Shown here: in pieces, positions 50,333-63,260 of the stretch
Position numbering within the stretch: position 1 is the first letter of the stretch
Layout of the letters: every line of letters begins with the position of its first letter
NCBI GenBank assembly: GCA_001600455.1
Contig: BCKC01000010.1
Coordinates: forward strand, 1,556,556-1,620,555
Origin: Endocalyx cinctus
Lineage: Eukaryota; Ascomycota; Sordariomycetes; Amphisphaeriales; Apiosporaceae
Direction: 5' to 3'
DNA: 64,000 bases
Program-made: the position numbers and the translations under genes
Notes under the pieces: generated by a model
Databases searched by the model: none
What the model was told of the DNA's origin: nothing
What the model saw: the letters and a program-made list of their open reading frames with translations, nothing else

Positions 50333-51302
50333 AATGTGACATGCCCCTAAAATAAAATAAATTCCAAGAAGGGCTTTGACGGAGACTTTGACGGACGGTG
50401 GAACGGGATTGACCGTGTTTGAGGCAGGGGGTGATAATGGATTTTCGATAAGGTTTAATGAAAAGAGTTGACGAGATTGAATCAAACCAGGGGTCTTTTT
50501 TCATTTTGGCGCATTACGCACATACTCAGTCACTATATGCCAGGTTAGTATTAATTAATCCTTGGAACGGTGCCCTTTTTCCCCCATAAAAATAAACAAA
50601 TACGAAGATCAAGAAATATACGTAATGAGCAAGTACTCTCCGTATACCTACTTAAGTAGGTATGTACCCTACACTACGCTACGCTACACTACTGCGCAGT
50701 ATACCAAAAGTTGATCCACACGTTTCACCCAAACTCTACCCCCATATGTTTACAGTAGGTATGGAGTACCTATATGTAGGTACCTAGGTAGTTATTCACA
50801 TGAATATTAGTTGGATGATTTGTGATCCCCGTCGCGGAATAAGTGTCAAACGTCAACGTTGATTTCGTTGATCTATTATTATTATATTAGTAGGATAATA
50901 GGTATTACAATTATCAGATTAGATACCGGAGATATGTTGTTCCGAAACAATATACTGTAAATACCTGGTGAAAATTTGTATAAAGATAACACCTAATTGA
51001 ACATATGCTTTTTCATATATACAATTAAACAACATTACACTACACTACATTATAGACTTATTTGAACACTATCACGTAACTTATAAGCATTAAATACAGT
51101 ATATTCCACTTAAATTTTAGTACTCTAGCCTATACTACAGTACATCTTAGTATTCTACACTAAGCACTTAGGCGGTAACCTTGGAACTAATGTACGAATC
51201 CTAAGCGCGCAGAGCCGCTGACACCGGACACAGATTCAAGGTAAAACCGGCGCTAAGGAGCTACACTAGCGTATATGTTACAGTACGTCGGGATCAGGCA
51301 CT

Positions 51303-51335
51303 CAGACAGCCAGACAACCAGACAGACAGACAGAC
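51303..51335 (+). repeat. CAGA tandem repeat
   Basis: An imperfect tandem of CAGA/CAGAC units lies in the MAPKKK upstream region, followed by AACAAACAGAACAAAC. It is simple-sequence DNA. Confidence 0.7.
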
Positions 51336-52468
51336 AATCAGAACAAACAGAACAAACAAACCAAATTACAGTGAGTGTTATACTATACTACAGCTACTCC
51401 GTGTACTATACTACACATACATGTACACTACATTAGAGCAGCAAAGAACCGGGGATCTGAATCAAAGAAACAACACCAAAGAAAGACCCCCACCAACCCC
51501 TAAATCAGTTTAGCTCCATAATAGTCTACTATTCATCTTTGCTTTTTCTTCTACAGTACTATTTACTGTGATTGACACTGTATCATCCATTCATCTGTTT
51601 CCCCCCCATTTTGACATTCGTCCTAAAATCCACCTTGACATGCCATCACTCTTCATACTAAACAGTATTACCCACCCGCCCAGTCTTCTCAAACTCAATT
51701 GTGAGACAAGACGAAGACCTAGACAAGAAAGAAACTAGAAGACGACGAGAAGAGGAAAAGAAATAACGAGATATTCATTTTAGGTTTTTTTTTTTTTTTT
51801 TTTTCTAAATCCGTATCATTATTGTATAATTTGAACATGTAATATTTTGTTTGTTATACTTTGTGTCTGTTTTCTTGGGTTGTTTTTCTTTTTTGTGTCG
51901 TTTGGTTGTCCCGTTGATTGTTTCCCTCAATCCATCGTCCGAATAGCGATACGAGACCATGATACTGCGAAAACCTCGGTTACCCAACTTGACTTATTTA
52001 TTCCCCTAACGACAACGGCAACGATAAACGAAAACTAAACTATACCTGAGGATCTTTGATTAGTCTTATAGACACCTTCGATATTTTTAAGACGAAAAGA
52101 ACGATCCTAATTATCGAAGATTCTCTTTAGAATCGAGATTAAAAGCCCACCGTCTACTGTCCGTAGAGGACTCCCGACATTGTATTATTTGCGCGAAAAT
52201 CACTAGCTGGTATACCCTAACCCGATAGCGAGTCCATATTTCAGGGTTTTAAACCGTCTATCCATACTACCCGCGCCTTGCCGATCTCGACGTTCTTTCA
52301 ACGAGCGACGAACTGCTCTCATACCCAACCCTAACTCACTAGAACTATTGAGCAATTTTAAACCAGAAAAAAAAAAAAAGAAGAATTAAAATTTTGAAAG
52401 AGCCGTCGTCAATAGAAGGCGGGCGCCTCGGCTACGAGCCGCATTAACCGCTGCTCTATCTATTCGAT

Positions 52469-55400
52469 ATGTATCAGAATACTCAACAAAATGGGGGGCG
52501 ACCGGTTTTTCAAGTCCCCCCTCCTCCCCCTATGTCGCCTCCTATTCCCGGTCAGATTAATAGCCTGATGAACCTCAATCTCCCTCCGCCGCCTCCTCGG
52601 TACCCATCCGCGCCGACCGGTCCAAATAATGTCATGCTACCACCACCGCCCGGTCCCCCTCCTAACAGCGCGTTAGGACCACAAGCGCCTTGGCAAGGCA
52701 ATTGGGGGAGACAGTATGATACACGTACAGGTTTTCATCTTCCTCCTCCACCTGCTGGAGGACCAGTTGCCCCCTATAATCCCAAATTACACTCTCAAGC
52801 ATCGAGTCAGAGTTTAAACATACCACCGCCGCCGCCGTCGAACGACCTCATGCCTACCTACCGCCCCTCTAGCAACGATACTAATGAAGGCCTCGTATCT
52901 GCGACCTATATCCCGGGTGGCGACACATATGGTGAAGGTGTTGGTATCCCGGGATTTTTTCCTCCCGACGATCCTTCCACGTATACCACGAGCTCTTCGA
53001 CTTCATGGGGAACTGCCGCGACTCAGACTACTACCAACACATCCCTCACCACCCCAGCAGACGACAACAGGCAGCCGCAAGGCTTATATGCTAATGCCAT
53101 AGCGAATAGGATGGCTTCGATAACCTCGACCGTACCAGCATCACAATCCGAAGTCCCTCCCGAATTAGCAGCAAAATGGCCACTAGACCACGTCTTGCTC
53201 TGGCTAGCGGCAAACCACTTCTCGAAAGACTGGCAGGAAACGTTTAAAAAACTGAATATCCACGGTGCCCAATTTCTCGAACTTGGTAGCCAGCGAGGCG
53301 GTCGAGGGAACTTCGGTATGATGCACCAACTGGTATACCCAAGGTTGGCTCAGGAATGCACAAACAGCGGTACCGGGTGGGATCCGGGTCGCGAAAGAGA
53401 AGAGGGAAAGAGAATGCGCCGGCATATCAGAAGTATCGTTACCGGTAAGCCAGTAGAGTCGTCCAAATCACACACTTCTCATGCGAGGAAAGAATCCGTC
53501 AGTGGCGTCCACTCTCAGAGTGCGGGCACTGACGCCGATTCTCCTAATACCCCTGGAGGACTTATGGCAAGAAGATTCTCCCAGTCAAGATCTACAACCA
53601 TGCCTAACCTCACCAATTCTTTAGGGGAGCCTAATCATCGGGCTATGCTAAAGAATATTGATATTGAAAGCTCGCGCAAAGGGAGTCCTAATGGTAGTGA
53701 TTATGGTAGAGGAAACAACAGTCCTGGCGCAAGCCCCAAACTATCTTCCCAATTATTCCCCCCTCCTTCCCCCTCTAGCAGGTTTCACAAGTCGCGTAAT
53801 AGCACGGATTCCGTCTCTTCCAATGCCGCGATATATGGATCAGGAGTGCCTCCTGAAGCTGGACAACTGCTTCGAAACGGTAGTGCGATCGGGGACATGA
53901 TTACTGCTACCAACCGTAACGACAACCGACGGCTAGGTGGTGACAGTCGCCTTTCACCTTTAGATCCTAATCATCCAATTGAGCCATCTTCTGCTAAAGA
54001 CAATAAGGGTTTCCTTCACTTCCTGAAGAAAAAGAACAAGCAGAGAAACGATGATGAGGACTCCCCAACGAGCACGAGTCCGAACATGACAAAATCACAT
54101 TTCGGCATAAACCGATTCGGAACGCCTCCGCCAGAAGCTATCCAAGACAAAGCCCCTACCTTCAGGCAAAAATCTGAGAGCCTGAGATCGTTCCTCCTCG
54201 TTACGTTGGATGGCTGGAACTACCGCATGTGTGAGGTCACCGATTGCGAGACCGCAGCCGACCTTCGAGCGTGTATATGCATGAACCTCGGCCTCCCGGA
54301 CCCTGGCGATCTACAAATCTTCCTCACCGAACTTGGACAGGCAAACCACGAAGAAGCACTAGAAGACCAAAGCTTGTGGTTGCACAAACGCAACAAGGCA
54401 GACCATAGCGGATCATTAAAGCTGTTCATCAGGTTTGGAGGCAAGTCGGGAAGTGCAAACATTCCGTCATTGATGCCACTAAACTCGGCTATGGCAAAGA
54501 GTGCGGGCATGGATGAAGATACTTACGCGCGTCTCAACGGTCAACGGTTGAGGTCGAACTCGACACCCCCAGCATCTAGGAGCAATACAGTAAGCGACCA
54601 TTCACGCCGAAAGCCCGACGACTTGATTATTCAAGGAAACGATTATCACACCAAGATGGAGGAAAAGCGGGCTGCATACATTGCCAATAAGCAGCGAATA
54701 ATAAAAGAAAACTCACCTCAGGAAACATCGCCTGCAGTCAGCATATCGGGTAGGAACGTGAACTTTGATCACCCTCGATCCTCGCCGTACGAAGAGAAGA
54801 AACAGGACAACCTCCTCCCGCAGAGGAAGGCGCCCGCCCCTCCTGGAGTAGAGACGGCCACTCTAATCAAGGCAAACTCTCTAAGTAGAAAGACGGGCCA
54901 TACTTTGAGATTGTCCCAAGGCAGTCTGGATGGTCACCCGAGCCCACGACGCCCTGCAACTTCACAGGGTCACTATGATTCGAGCCACGAGATGGCTCAG
55001 AAGCGGGGACTCGCATCTCCACCCGCAGGTTCGGCTCTAGGAGCTTTGGTGAACATGGGTAGTGCTTGGGGCAGACTCGGACGTCCTTCAGCTAATAGTG
55101 GTGGTGATCTGAATCGGTCTATCTCGCCTAATAGGGTTAATTCAGGACCGGCCGCCGGAGCGGAATACATGGAACAAAGAGGTAAGGGAGCAATGGCAAG
55201 CGTTGATTTTGGGCAGTCCGGCTCGGGTCGTAGTAGTCCTGGCTCGCCCGGCTCACTCACTTGGAGTCGTGGTGATATCCCTTTCATCGTGCCAGACTAC
55301 TCGCCCGGTGGTACGCCAATCCCTAACGGCCGGAATCAAGCCCAACATGAGACAGTTACTAAATTAAGTCGAACAGCACAACGGGCCCCATCGCCTGGCG

Positions 55401-57426
55401 ACCTCAGCCCAAGCACAGCTCACCCGACGAGCTCCGGATCCGGCTTGAGTCGCACAATGAGTACAAGTTCCCGTCCGAAATCTCACGGTCCCGACGTCAA
55501 TTTCACCGAAACGGACATAGAATTCTCCAAGCTTACCGAGTCCACGGACTTCAACAACGACGATACCAATGACGACTCAGACGATGGGTTATTTGCAATC
55601 CCGGTCAGAGGTAGACAGCCATCGAAGACGCTGAGGAAACAATCGAGCTCCAATGCGAATAACAACGATAGCGATTCCGAGACGGGCAGCAAGCGACCAC
55701 CTGGCCTAAAAGTCAAGACCTCGCGGTCTAGAAAGAACCTTTCGGTATCATTTGGATCCCCCAGCGCCGTCAAGACGCCAGATCTCGAGGACGATGAGGA
55801 GAGCATCAGGAGTGGGCGCAGTTCCCATCGACGCACCCCAGCAACGCCGGGATCGGAGCAATGGCAGTCGGATGATAGCAAGCTTAATCGTCGGAAGTCT
55901 TTTATGGAACGTGATGTGTGGGCCAATCGTCCACCCACTGAAGCTCTGTTGAGCAATCTAGATGCGTTCTTCCCTGGACTCGATCTCGATCAACCCGTGC
56001 TCGACGAGAGTCAACTCCAAGACCCAACCTCGCCAATCTCACCTATATCAGAAGAACGAGAGGTACAAGCGGAGAGTTCCAATGCCGGAGGTGATATTCC
56101 CAGCCCACCTGAAAGTGCTGAAGGGAAGACGTTTTATAACGAAAGCGACACCTTGGGATCGGACGAGTCGACGCTGAAAGCTCTAGAACGGCCACTGTCG
56201 ATCGCATCCAACTCCCGCCGGAGCATGCGTAGATCCGGCGGACTAGGTCGTATGAAGTCTATTCGAGAAGTGGCACGCGGTGCTCACGAAGCAAATAAAC
56301 GTTACACGCAGTCTTCTTCGACCAGTGGCGGTAATAGGACGTCGTCGCTAGTTCAACGTCGCAAGAGTACCAAGATGTTCGGCGCCAACGTTGTTCAAAT
56401 CCGGCCTGATCGCGGTTCGATGATCATACCTCCCATCCCGCAAGACGTCCTTCCAAAGCGACAGACCACATTCCGCTGGTTCAAGGGTGAGCTGATCGGT
56501 AAGGGAACCTACGGTCGGGTGTACCTCGGCATGAACGCAACCACTGGTGAATTCTTAGCTGTCAAAGAAGTTGAAGTTAATCAGAGAGCTGCCGGCGGAG
56601 ATAAGAACAAGATGAAGGAGCTCCTAGCGGCTCTCGACCAAGAAATAGACACGATGCAGAATCTCGACCACGTGAACATTGTGCAATATCTGGGTTGCGA
56701 ACGTAAGGAAACTAGCATTAGCATCTTCCTCGAGTATATTTCCGGTGGTAGTATTGGTTCATGTCTCCGCAAGCACGGCAAATTCGAGGAGCCTGTGGTA
56801 CGATCGCTTACTCGCCAGGCATTATCTGGTCTCGCGTACCTCCACCGAGAAGGTATCCTCCACCGAGATCTTAAAGCCGACAACATCCTTCTAGATGTCG
56901 ACGGAACTTGCAAGATTTCGGATTTCGGCATCTCCAAGAAGACGGACGACATCTACGGCAACGACAAGACGAACTCGATGCAGGGTTCCGTCTTCTGGAT
57001 GGCACCCGAGGTCATCCGCTCGCAGGGCGAAGGATACAGCGCCAAAGTCGACATCTGGAGTCTGGGATGCGTGGTGCTGGAGATGTTCGCCGGTCGCAGA
57101 CCCTGGAGCAAGGAGGAGGCTGTGGGCGCCATTTACAAGATCGCCAACGGAGAGACGCCGCCGATTGCGGACGACGTGCGCAATACCATTACCCCTTACG
57201 CCCTCGGTTTCATGCTCGATTGCTTCACTGTGTAAGTTTTTTTTTTTTTGCATTCTTTTTCCGAAAATGATACCTCTAGAAAAGTGCTAACCATTACTCT
57301 AGCGACCCAAGAGAGCGACCTACCGCGGAGCGGCTTCTCCACCATCATGAATTCTGTGATATAGACGATAATTACAACTTCTTCGACACAACGTTATATG
57401 CCAAGATCCGGGGCACATTTCAATAG
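52469..57426 (+). CDS. BCK1: Bck1-like MAP kinase kinase kinase (cell-wall integrity pathway)
   Basis: Two exons (52469-57231 and 57303-57426) encode about 1628 aa. The N-terminus is proline-rich (VPPPPPMSPPIP and similar). A SAM-like segment begins about residue 236 (WPLDHVLLWLAANHFSKDW). A Ras-association-like domain begins about 572 (SFLLVTLDGWNYRMCEVTD). A long Ser-rich disordered region follows. The Ser/Thr kinase domain fills the C-terminus from about 1333, with the Gly loop LIGKGTYGRVYLG, the lysine in LAVKEVEV, HRDLKADNILL (about 1465), DFGISKK and WMAPEVI. This layout is that of fungal Bck1/Mck1. In the family it acts below protein kinase C and activates the MEK that drives the cell-wall integrity MAPK. 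The single intron lies in the kinase domain just before DPRERPTAERLLHHHEF. The protein ends DTTLYAKIRGTFQ. It is a conserved core gene. Confidence 0.95.
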
Positions 57427-58173
57427 ACTAGATCAAGCTAGATCAGACACTAGTCTATAAGCTACGTAAATGCTTGACAGAGACGAATAAGCTAAAGGGG
57501 AGAGATGGAAGACAAAGCGAAGAGCCGCAATGAAAGGAAAGGAATCATCAATAGCTGGGTTTGGACCATTTTCAGATCCTCCGGTATATGTATTTTTCAC
57601 TGGTCACTATTCGGGAACCCCAGGTCATCAAGGTTTTCTGGAGTGTGTAGGTTTAAAGACTTGGCATCTTGGAAAAGAGGGTTACTTCTCGCAAAGAGAC
57701 AGGGTGGGTCATTATTTATTTATTTATTTTTTGGTAAAATTATGAAGGAAGGACGGAAAGGGGGAGTATTCAAAAGGAAATTAGATACTCCCTCCCTGTT
57801 TTAACTCACTTGCGTATTATTGGGACATGGGAAGGGAAGAGGGTGGGAAAGATGGTTTAATAATGACATACTAAAATCCTTGCTGAGAGTGCCCTTGGTT
57901 ATTCCGTGGTGATGATAAATGAGTCAACATGTGCGCCCATTACCCGTCGAGTTTTTTTTTATCTAGGGAGTGTAAAGATACACTATGTGATGTCCATGAT
58001 GGTACTATATAAGGATCTAAGAAGCGTATTAGATAACAAGGGTGAGATTGATGATTACCCACGTAGAGAGAATGATCCACGGAAATTATATCACGTTAAC
58101 ATGTCCATCAGCATGATTTCATTCTGCCCAGTCTCACTACAACCTCTTTCTCTCACCAGCACTATAATCATAT
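57427..58173. other. Spacer between convergent genes
   Basis: This is 750 bases holding the 3' flanks of the MAPKKK and P450 genes. Open frames here are short and of low complexity. No feature was recognised. Confidence 0.6.
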
Positions 58174-58705
58174 CTACATAACTGAGGATTTTTCACTAGG
58201 CGCATAATCCCCAAGTAGACCAAGCGCATCCTTATACTCCCTCTCGATGACGTCCGCATGTTGCTGAGAACGAGGTCGTATCGAACACGGGAACGGTAGG
58301 GGACTAGAATTAAACCCATCCGTGAAAGCAAATCTATTTTTTTCCCTTTAATGTTAGTCACTCATAGACCAAAGTTATATATCAACGAAAAGAGAGAGAG
58401 AAACTCACATATCGACTTCATCCGCGTCTTTCTCCGGTTGGACGTCAAAAGCCCACAATATCCGCGCGATGTTGAGCGATACCGACGCCGATCCCAGATA
58501 CATGCCCGGACATATGCGACGGCCCCAGCCGAACGCGCTGTGTCCCAAGTTACCGGGATACTTGCGCGGTTCCAGGAATCGCTCGGGTTTGAACTCGTGG
58601 GGTTCGGGAAAGTCGGATTCGTTGAGGTGGACTATATATTTTTTTTGTTTCATTCGCGATATTAAAGACAGACAGACATACACACATATATTGCATAGAC
58701 GCAAA

Positions 58706-58736
<31 letters not shown>

Positions 58737-60266
58737 TACTTACTACTCCAAAGAGGTGCGATAATGGTGCTCCCTTTCGGTATGAACATCCCGTTATAAA
58801 CGTCGTCGGCGGTGCTCGCGTGCGGCGTCCCGCCTAGGACCGCCACCGGTCGCCATCTCAGCGTTTCTGAGGCTATCGCGCGCACGTACTCCATCGACTC
58901 GAGGTCCTCGAAGGTCGGCAGCCGGTCGGATCCGACGACGAGCTCGAGTTCGGCCCGCGCTTGGGGGATGAATCTAGGACCGAACTTTACGCATGCGAGG
59001 AGGAAGCTAGCTAGTGATCCGGCGGACTAGATAAACAAGAATTTCAAGTTAACCCATCTTCTTTATGTAATACCTACTCCTGTCTAAATATAAACCTTTA
59101 CACGCAAAATAAAACAATAACTTACCGTCTCAACCCCGGCCCCGAAAGGTGATCCCGCCGCGTAAGCGACTTCTAGATCCGACATGCCGAGCTTTTCTTG
59201 CTCTTCCAAGACGTGCGTCGCGAAACAAGGGGGTGCCGCGTTGCGCGCCATCCGCCGCTTCACGTCATCCATGAGATCCATGTACAGGTCGATGTCCTTC
59301 TGTCGCTGGCGCAACATCTCGGCTTTCCAAGGGGCCGCGAAACTCGGGACGTATTTCAGGATGGGATACCGCTCGACGGCGTATTTTCCGGGGATGCTGA
59401 GTATAGTTATTTTGAGGTTAAAACAAATTTTCTTTCTCCTGTACTTTGAAGAGACAAAGAGGGAAGAGAACGCAAAGCAAAAGCAAAACTCACTTCACCG
59501 ATGTTAACCGTCCCATAGCCTCGTTATTCTGCTGCACCACGACGTCGGTCCTCACGTCCCGGACCCTCCTCCCGTACGTGACGGTCACGATGACGGAAGC
59601 GGCGTACCTCTCCAAATGCGTACGAAACTCGCGCGGGGTATCGAGCAGCTCCTTCATCAGCACCTTCGACTCGAGGCTCTGCGTCGGGCGGTACGTCTCG
59701 CTCTGCCTCTGCATGAACCCGGAATGCAGCAGCTTCCTCCACCGGCGCCAAAAGGGTCCGTAAGGCGCCATGAGGCCCCGCATGCCGGCCGATAATAACT
59801 CGCCGCCCATGATGAAGCGCGGCCGCGAGCTGTAGACGGCGCCCCGACGCTCGAGGAGGTCCCACGCGGCGCGCGCCGATCCGAGGACGATCGTCGGCGT
59901 CGGCCCCATTTGCAGGTATACGACGTCGCCGTATTCGAGGCTGAGATCCCGGAACCAGAGCCAGGGCTTGCGGAGACCGGTCTTGACTGTTTTGGGGCCG
60001 GGGGGAAGCTCGTGGCGGTGAGCCCATAGCTTGGCTTTTAGACGTAGCTGTTTAGAAGGAAATAAAAAGCCGAGTTAATTTTTATTTTATTTCTTGAAAA
60101 TTTGTATGTAGAAATCGGTATTTCTCTTCCTTTTCACGAATATAATAATACCGTCTGTGGAAAAAGTTCATGTTTTGGGGAGGTATATACTTACGTCTGG
60201 ATATATCATCCCAATCCATGATAATATGAGGACCGCGACGAAACTAAAGAAAATCGTACCAAACAT
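58174..60266 (-). CDS. Cytochrome P450 monooxygenase (CYP64-like, secondary metabolism type)
   Basis: Six exons on the minus strand (60266-60195, 60047-59494, 59396-59126, 59026-58744, 58631-58409 and 58333-58174) give about 520 aa with all phases consistent. An N-terminal membrane anchor (MFGTIFFSFVAVLILSWIGM) points to the ER. The hinge is ELPPGPKTV. The I-helix reads GSPFGAGVETT, the ExxR motif is SETLRWRP, and the heme loop FGWGRRICPGMYLG has its Cys at about 434. The C-terminal FTDGFNSSPLPFPCSI is typical of fungal P450s around the O-methylsterigmatocystin oxidoreductase group (CYP64-like). The substrate is unknown. Exons are GC-rich, and intron 4 carries 26 A on the plus strand. It is divergent from the MFS sugar transporter, with 860 bases between them. 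Confidence 0.92.
58709..58734 (+). repeat. A26 homopolymer in P450 intron
   Basis: Twenty-six A on the plus strand form a poly-T tract within the fourth intron of the minus-strand P450, close to its donor site. Its length is likely to vary. Confidence 0.8.
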
Positions 60267-61130
60267 GATGAGAAATGGGTGTTTCGGTTTGTCACTAAAT
60301 CACTTCTTCCAAAAGGTCTAATAGATTGTTGTCAAACGCAACCAGCTTTTACGTCGACATCTGTGAAAGAAAGAAGAAGTCATGTGTTAGATGAAGATTA
60401 TGATGTCCATGGTGGGGGGCTCGGAAAAAGAAAGGTATTGTGAGCGAGGATCCGGCACGATAAATGGAACTGCCGAAGACCAGGTGGACCGGGTTGAGAA
60501 GACCGAAGCGACTATTGGAATTCAAGACTTTTTCTTGGCTACTTTTTTTTTGTGTTCGGGTTCACAGGTCTTTGGGGGGATGAGGGGAATCTCCAATTCT
60601 GGCGATGATGAGAGATACCTTGTCACCGATATGTATCCGGTAATGGGCACAATCTCTCTTTGCGGTATAACTTGCCTGGCCTTAACCCCCATACTATCGG
60701 TCTTGGTATGGAGACAGATTATGGGGTTATGCTTATGGGGTATGGGGTAAGAGGGTATAGGACTGGAGTTTGGGGCCATGATATAGGAATATACCTGGTT
60801 CAGCTCATTTCATCCCCTGCTCTTTTGAATTTTACAAGGAGGGAACTTTCGAATTCCGAAAGAGAGAGAGAGAGAGAGAAAGTCTCCCCTCATTTAGTGT
60901 TTATAACTCTAGCGGTTTTCCGATATACAAAACTGTTGTCGAGCCAGGAATTACGGAATCAACCTTCATCTAGTCTGTACGACAAACTTTTTTTTGGAGG
61001 CATTGGGGAAATTCTCGCTATTTATTTCTTGCCTCTAACCAGTCTGAAGTGCTTCTTTCCGATCAATACCGCTTATTCGCTGGTTCGGTATTTATCTGCA
61101 AGTGATATACTGAATAAATTAAATCTCAAC
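60267..61130. promoter_or_regulatory. Divergent spacer between P450 and MFS transporter
   Basis: This is 860 bases of probable shared promoter DNA. It has a (GA)n run at about 60860-60879 and a GGTAT/GGGGTA-rich patch (60700-60760). Open frames here appear spurious. No defined site was identified. Confidence 0.45.
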
Positions 61131-63260
61131 ATGTCCGCCAGTCTTACAAGATTAAAACAAACGTTGAGCAAGCCCTTTCTGACAGCCATATTCCTTGGTA
61201 TTGGAGGGTTTCTCTACGGCTAGTTAGTATTTACTTCACTCTCTCTAATTATTGGATATATATATGTATATAACCTTACTTACCATAGTTGACATCCATC
61301 CACAGTGACTCCGGTATAATCACCCCGAGTCTGGCGCTCAGCTCCTTTAAAACATATTTCGGAAATCCGGACCCAGCGCTCACGGGAGCCATCGTGTCCG
61401 TTTATCAAGGAGGAGGTATGTAAAATGTGAAAACTCGCTTCTCTAGAAAAAAAGACTAACTAAAGGACCCGTTTGTTCGCGTACTTTAAGCATGGTTCGG
61501 AAGTGCCTCCGTCGGTATCACCTGCGATAAACTCGGTAGACGTAGAGCCATAATCTTCGGTTGTCTATGGGGTGTCATTGGGGGAGCGCTCATGGCCGGT
61601 GCCGCTCATGTTGGAATGTGTAAGATTTCAACATATTCGTTTCCGTCTTTATTTAAAGATAAAAGCGATGAAGCTCTAATTGCGGTAAATTTCTGCAGTG
61701 ATCGTTGGCCGCTTGCTTGTCGGTTTCGCCGTCGGTAGTATTACGGGCATTGCCCCTGTTTTCGGAGCCGAGATAGCTAAGGTTAGTTGACTGGACGATC
61801 AATGAATTTTTTCTACGTATGTAATAACCGAGCTGACACGGAAATATAGACACATGAGCGAGCGAGACTTACGGCAACAAATCAAATGAGTAAGTATTAA
61901 AACCTATGACACACTCATTCATTCTTATTGTCGAACTATTCTCTAAATAGAGGTTAATATCTTATCAGTGGTTGCCTGGGGTTTCTTCATCGCCCTATGG
62001 ACCGGCGTAGGGGAAGGAAAATGGCAGAGTCCCAACCAATGGCGTCTCGGGTTCGGGATCCAAGCCATCCCGCCTCTCGTGCTCGCCGTCGGCGCCTACT
62101 TCATCCCCGAGTCCCCGCGATGGCTCTGCCTCAAAGGCCGGCACGAGGAAGCCGAGGAGGCCTTTCGTCGGTACCACCACGACGGGGCAAACGACGACTG
62201 GTGCGCGGACGAGTTCGCCGTGATCCGCGCGAACGTCGCGGCCGAGAGGGAGGCCCAGCACTCGCTTTCGTGGGCGGCCCTGCTGAGGACCCCGCCGTTT
62301 CGCAAGAGGCTGTTCGTCGGCGCTTTCGTCTGGGCGGCCGCTATGCTGAGCGGCATCTCCTTCGTGCAGTACTACCAGACGGCGATATACGCGACGCTGC
62401 AGTACTCCGAGGAGCAGCAGTTACTGGTCAGCGGCTTATACGGTACCATCGCGCCCGTGGCCTGCCTCGTCTCGCTGTTCTTCGTCGATAAGATCGGTCG
62501 CAAGACTATTCTAGTCTCGAGCTCGGCCTTGCTGTCGGTCCTATACGCCGTAATCACCATCATTGCTGCCGTGTTCCCCGCTCGTCCCGGGTTTCCGACG
62601 AACGAGGCGGCGCAGCGCGGTCTCATCGCTAGCATCTTCGCCGTCTCGGCCAATTATTCGGCACTTTTGGGTCCTATGACTTGGATCATTCCGTACGTTC
62701 TTCCCCCTCTTTTCTTAATGTTGACTTGTTAAAAATAAAACTAATAGTAATGGCTCCCGTCTTTTTTTAGTCCCGAAGTATTTACGACCGAGTTGCGCGC
62801 CAAAGCGAATGCGGTCGTTCAAGTGATCCACTACTCCCTTAGTCTGGTCATCACCCAATTATCCCCCATAGCTTTGAAGAGCGTCGGATGGAAGTATTAT
62901 GTATGTTCATTGTCTATTATTTAGATAACTGATCTTATACTGATATGCGAGATAGATCCTTTTCATTCTCACTAACGCTCTATGCTCTCTGGTGTTCTTC
63001 TTCGCATATCCCGAAACTAGAGGTATTTTTCGATTCTATTTCCGCTCTTGACTCCCCGGATTTTAGGGTTTGTTCCGGAGAGAAAATGAAGTTTTCTTGC
63101 TAACAGCATTTCCGCAGGCAAATCGCTGGAAGAAATTGACGAGATATTCGGCGATGTCTCGACTCTTCACCGATCCGATCTAGAGAAGCAGCATCACGAC
63201 GATGAGAAAGAAGGGCTTGCCGTAGAGGTCGAGACTCGGGAGAAGAAAGACGAGGATTAA
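61131..63260 (+). CDS. MFS sugar transporter (hexose/monosaccharide type), nine exons
   Basis: Exons 61131-61222, 61306-61415, 61491-61619, 61699-61781, 61850-61889, 61969-62692, 62771-62900, 62956-63022 and 63118-63260 give about 505 aa. Every junction keeps the frame, including a 40-base exon. Twelve membrane helices are expected. Sugar-porter signatures are GYDSGIITPSLAL in helix 1, DKLGRRRAIIFG, GRLLVGFAVG, PESPRWLCLKGR, DKIGRKTIL and PETRGKSLEEIDEIFGD at the C-terminus. The family imports hexoses or related sugars by H+ symport at the plasma membrane. The exact substrate is not readable. The short tail is rich in Glu/Lys (EKEGLAVEVETREKKDED). It is divergent from the P450 gene, so co-regulation is possible. 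Confidence 0.93.

Larger units (their letters stand above)
48198..52468. other. 4.3 kb spacer and long MAPKKK upstream region
   Basis: No gene was recognised. The region is repeat-flavoured. It has perfect palindromes TACCTAGGTACCTAGGTA (50315-50332) and ATACCTACTTAAGTAGGTAT (50644-50663), many ACTAC/CTACA words (50670-50695, 51030-51060, 51370-51435), CAGA tandem repeats (51303-51335), a T20 tract (51785-51804) and A/T tracts near 49200. The last few hundred bases probably form the long 5' leader of the downstream kinase gene. An upstream open frame at 51847-52038 (63 codons) could sit in that leader. Confidence 0.55.

Noticed and set aside
51303..51360. CAGA repeats considered as a CRISPR-like array
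   Set aside because: The units are 4-5 bases with no spacers, and the genome is eukaryotic. It is simple-sequence DNA.
60391..60750. 119-codon plus-strand frame between the P450 and MFS genes
   Set aside because: It lies in promoter DNA, has low-complexity G-rich sequence and shows no family signature.
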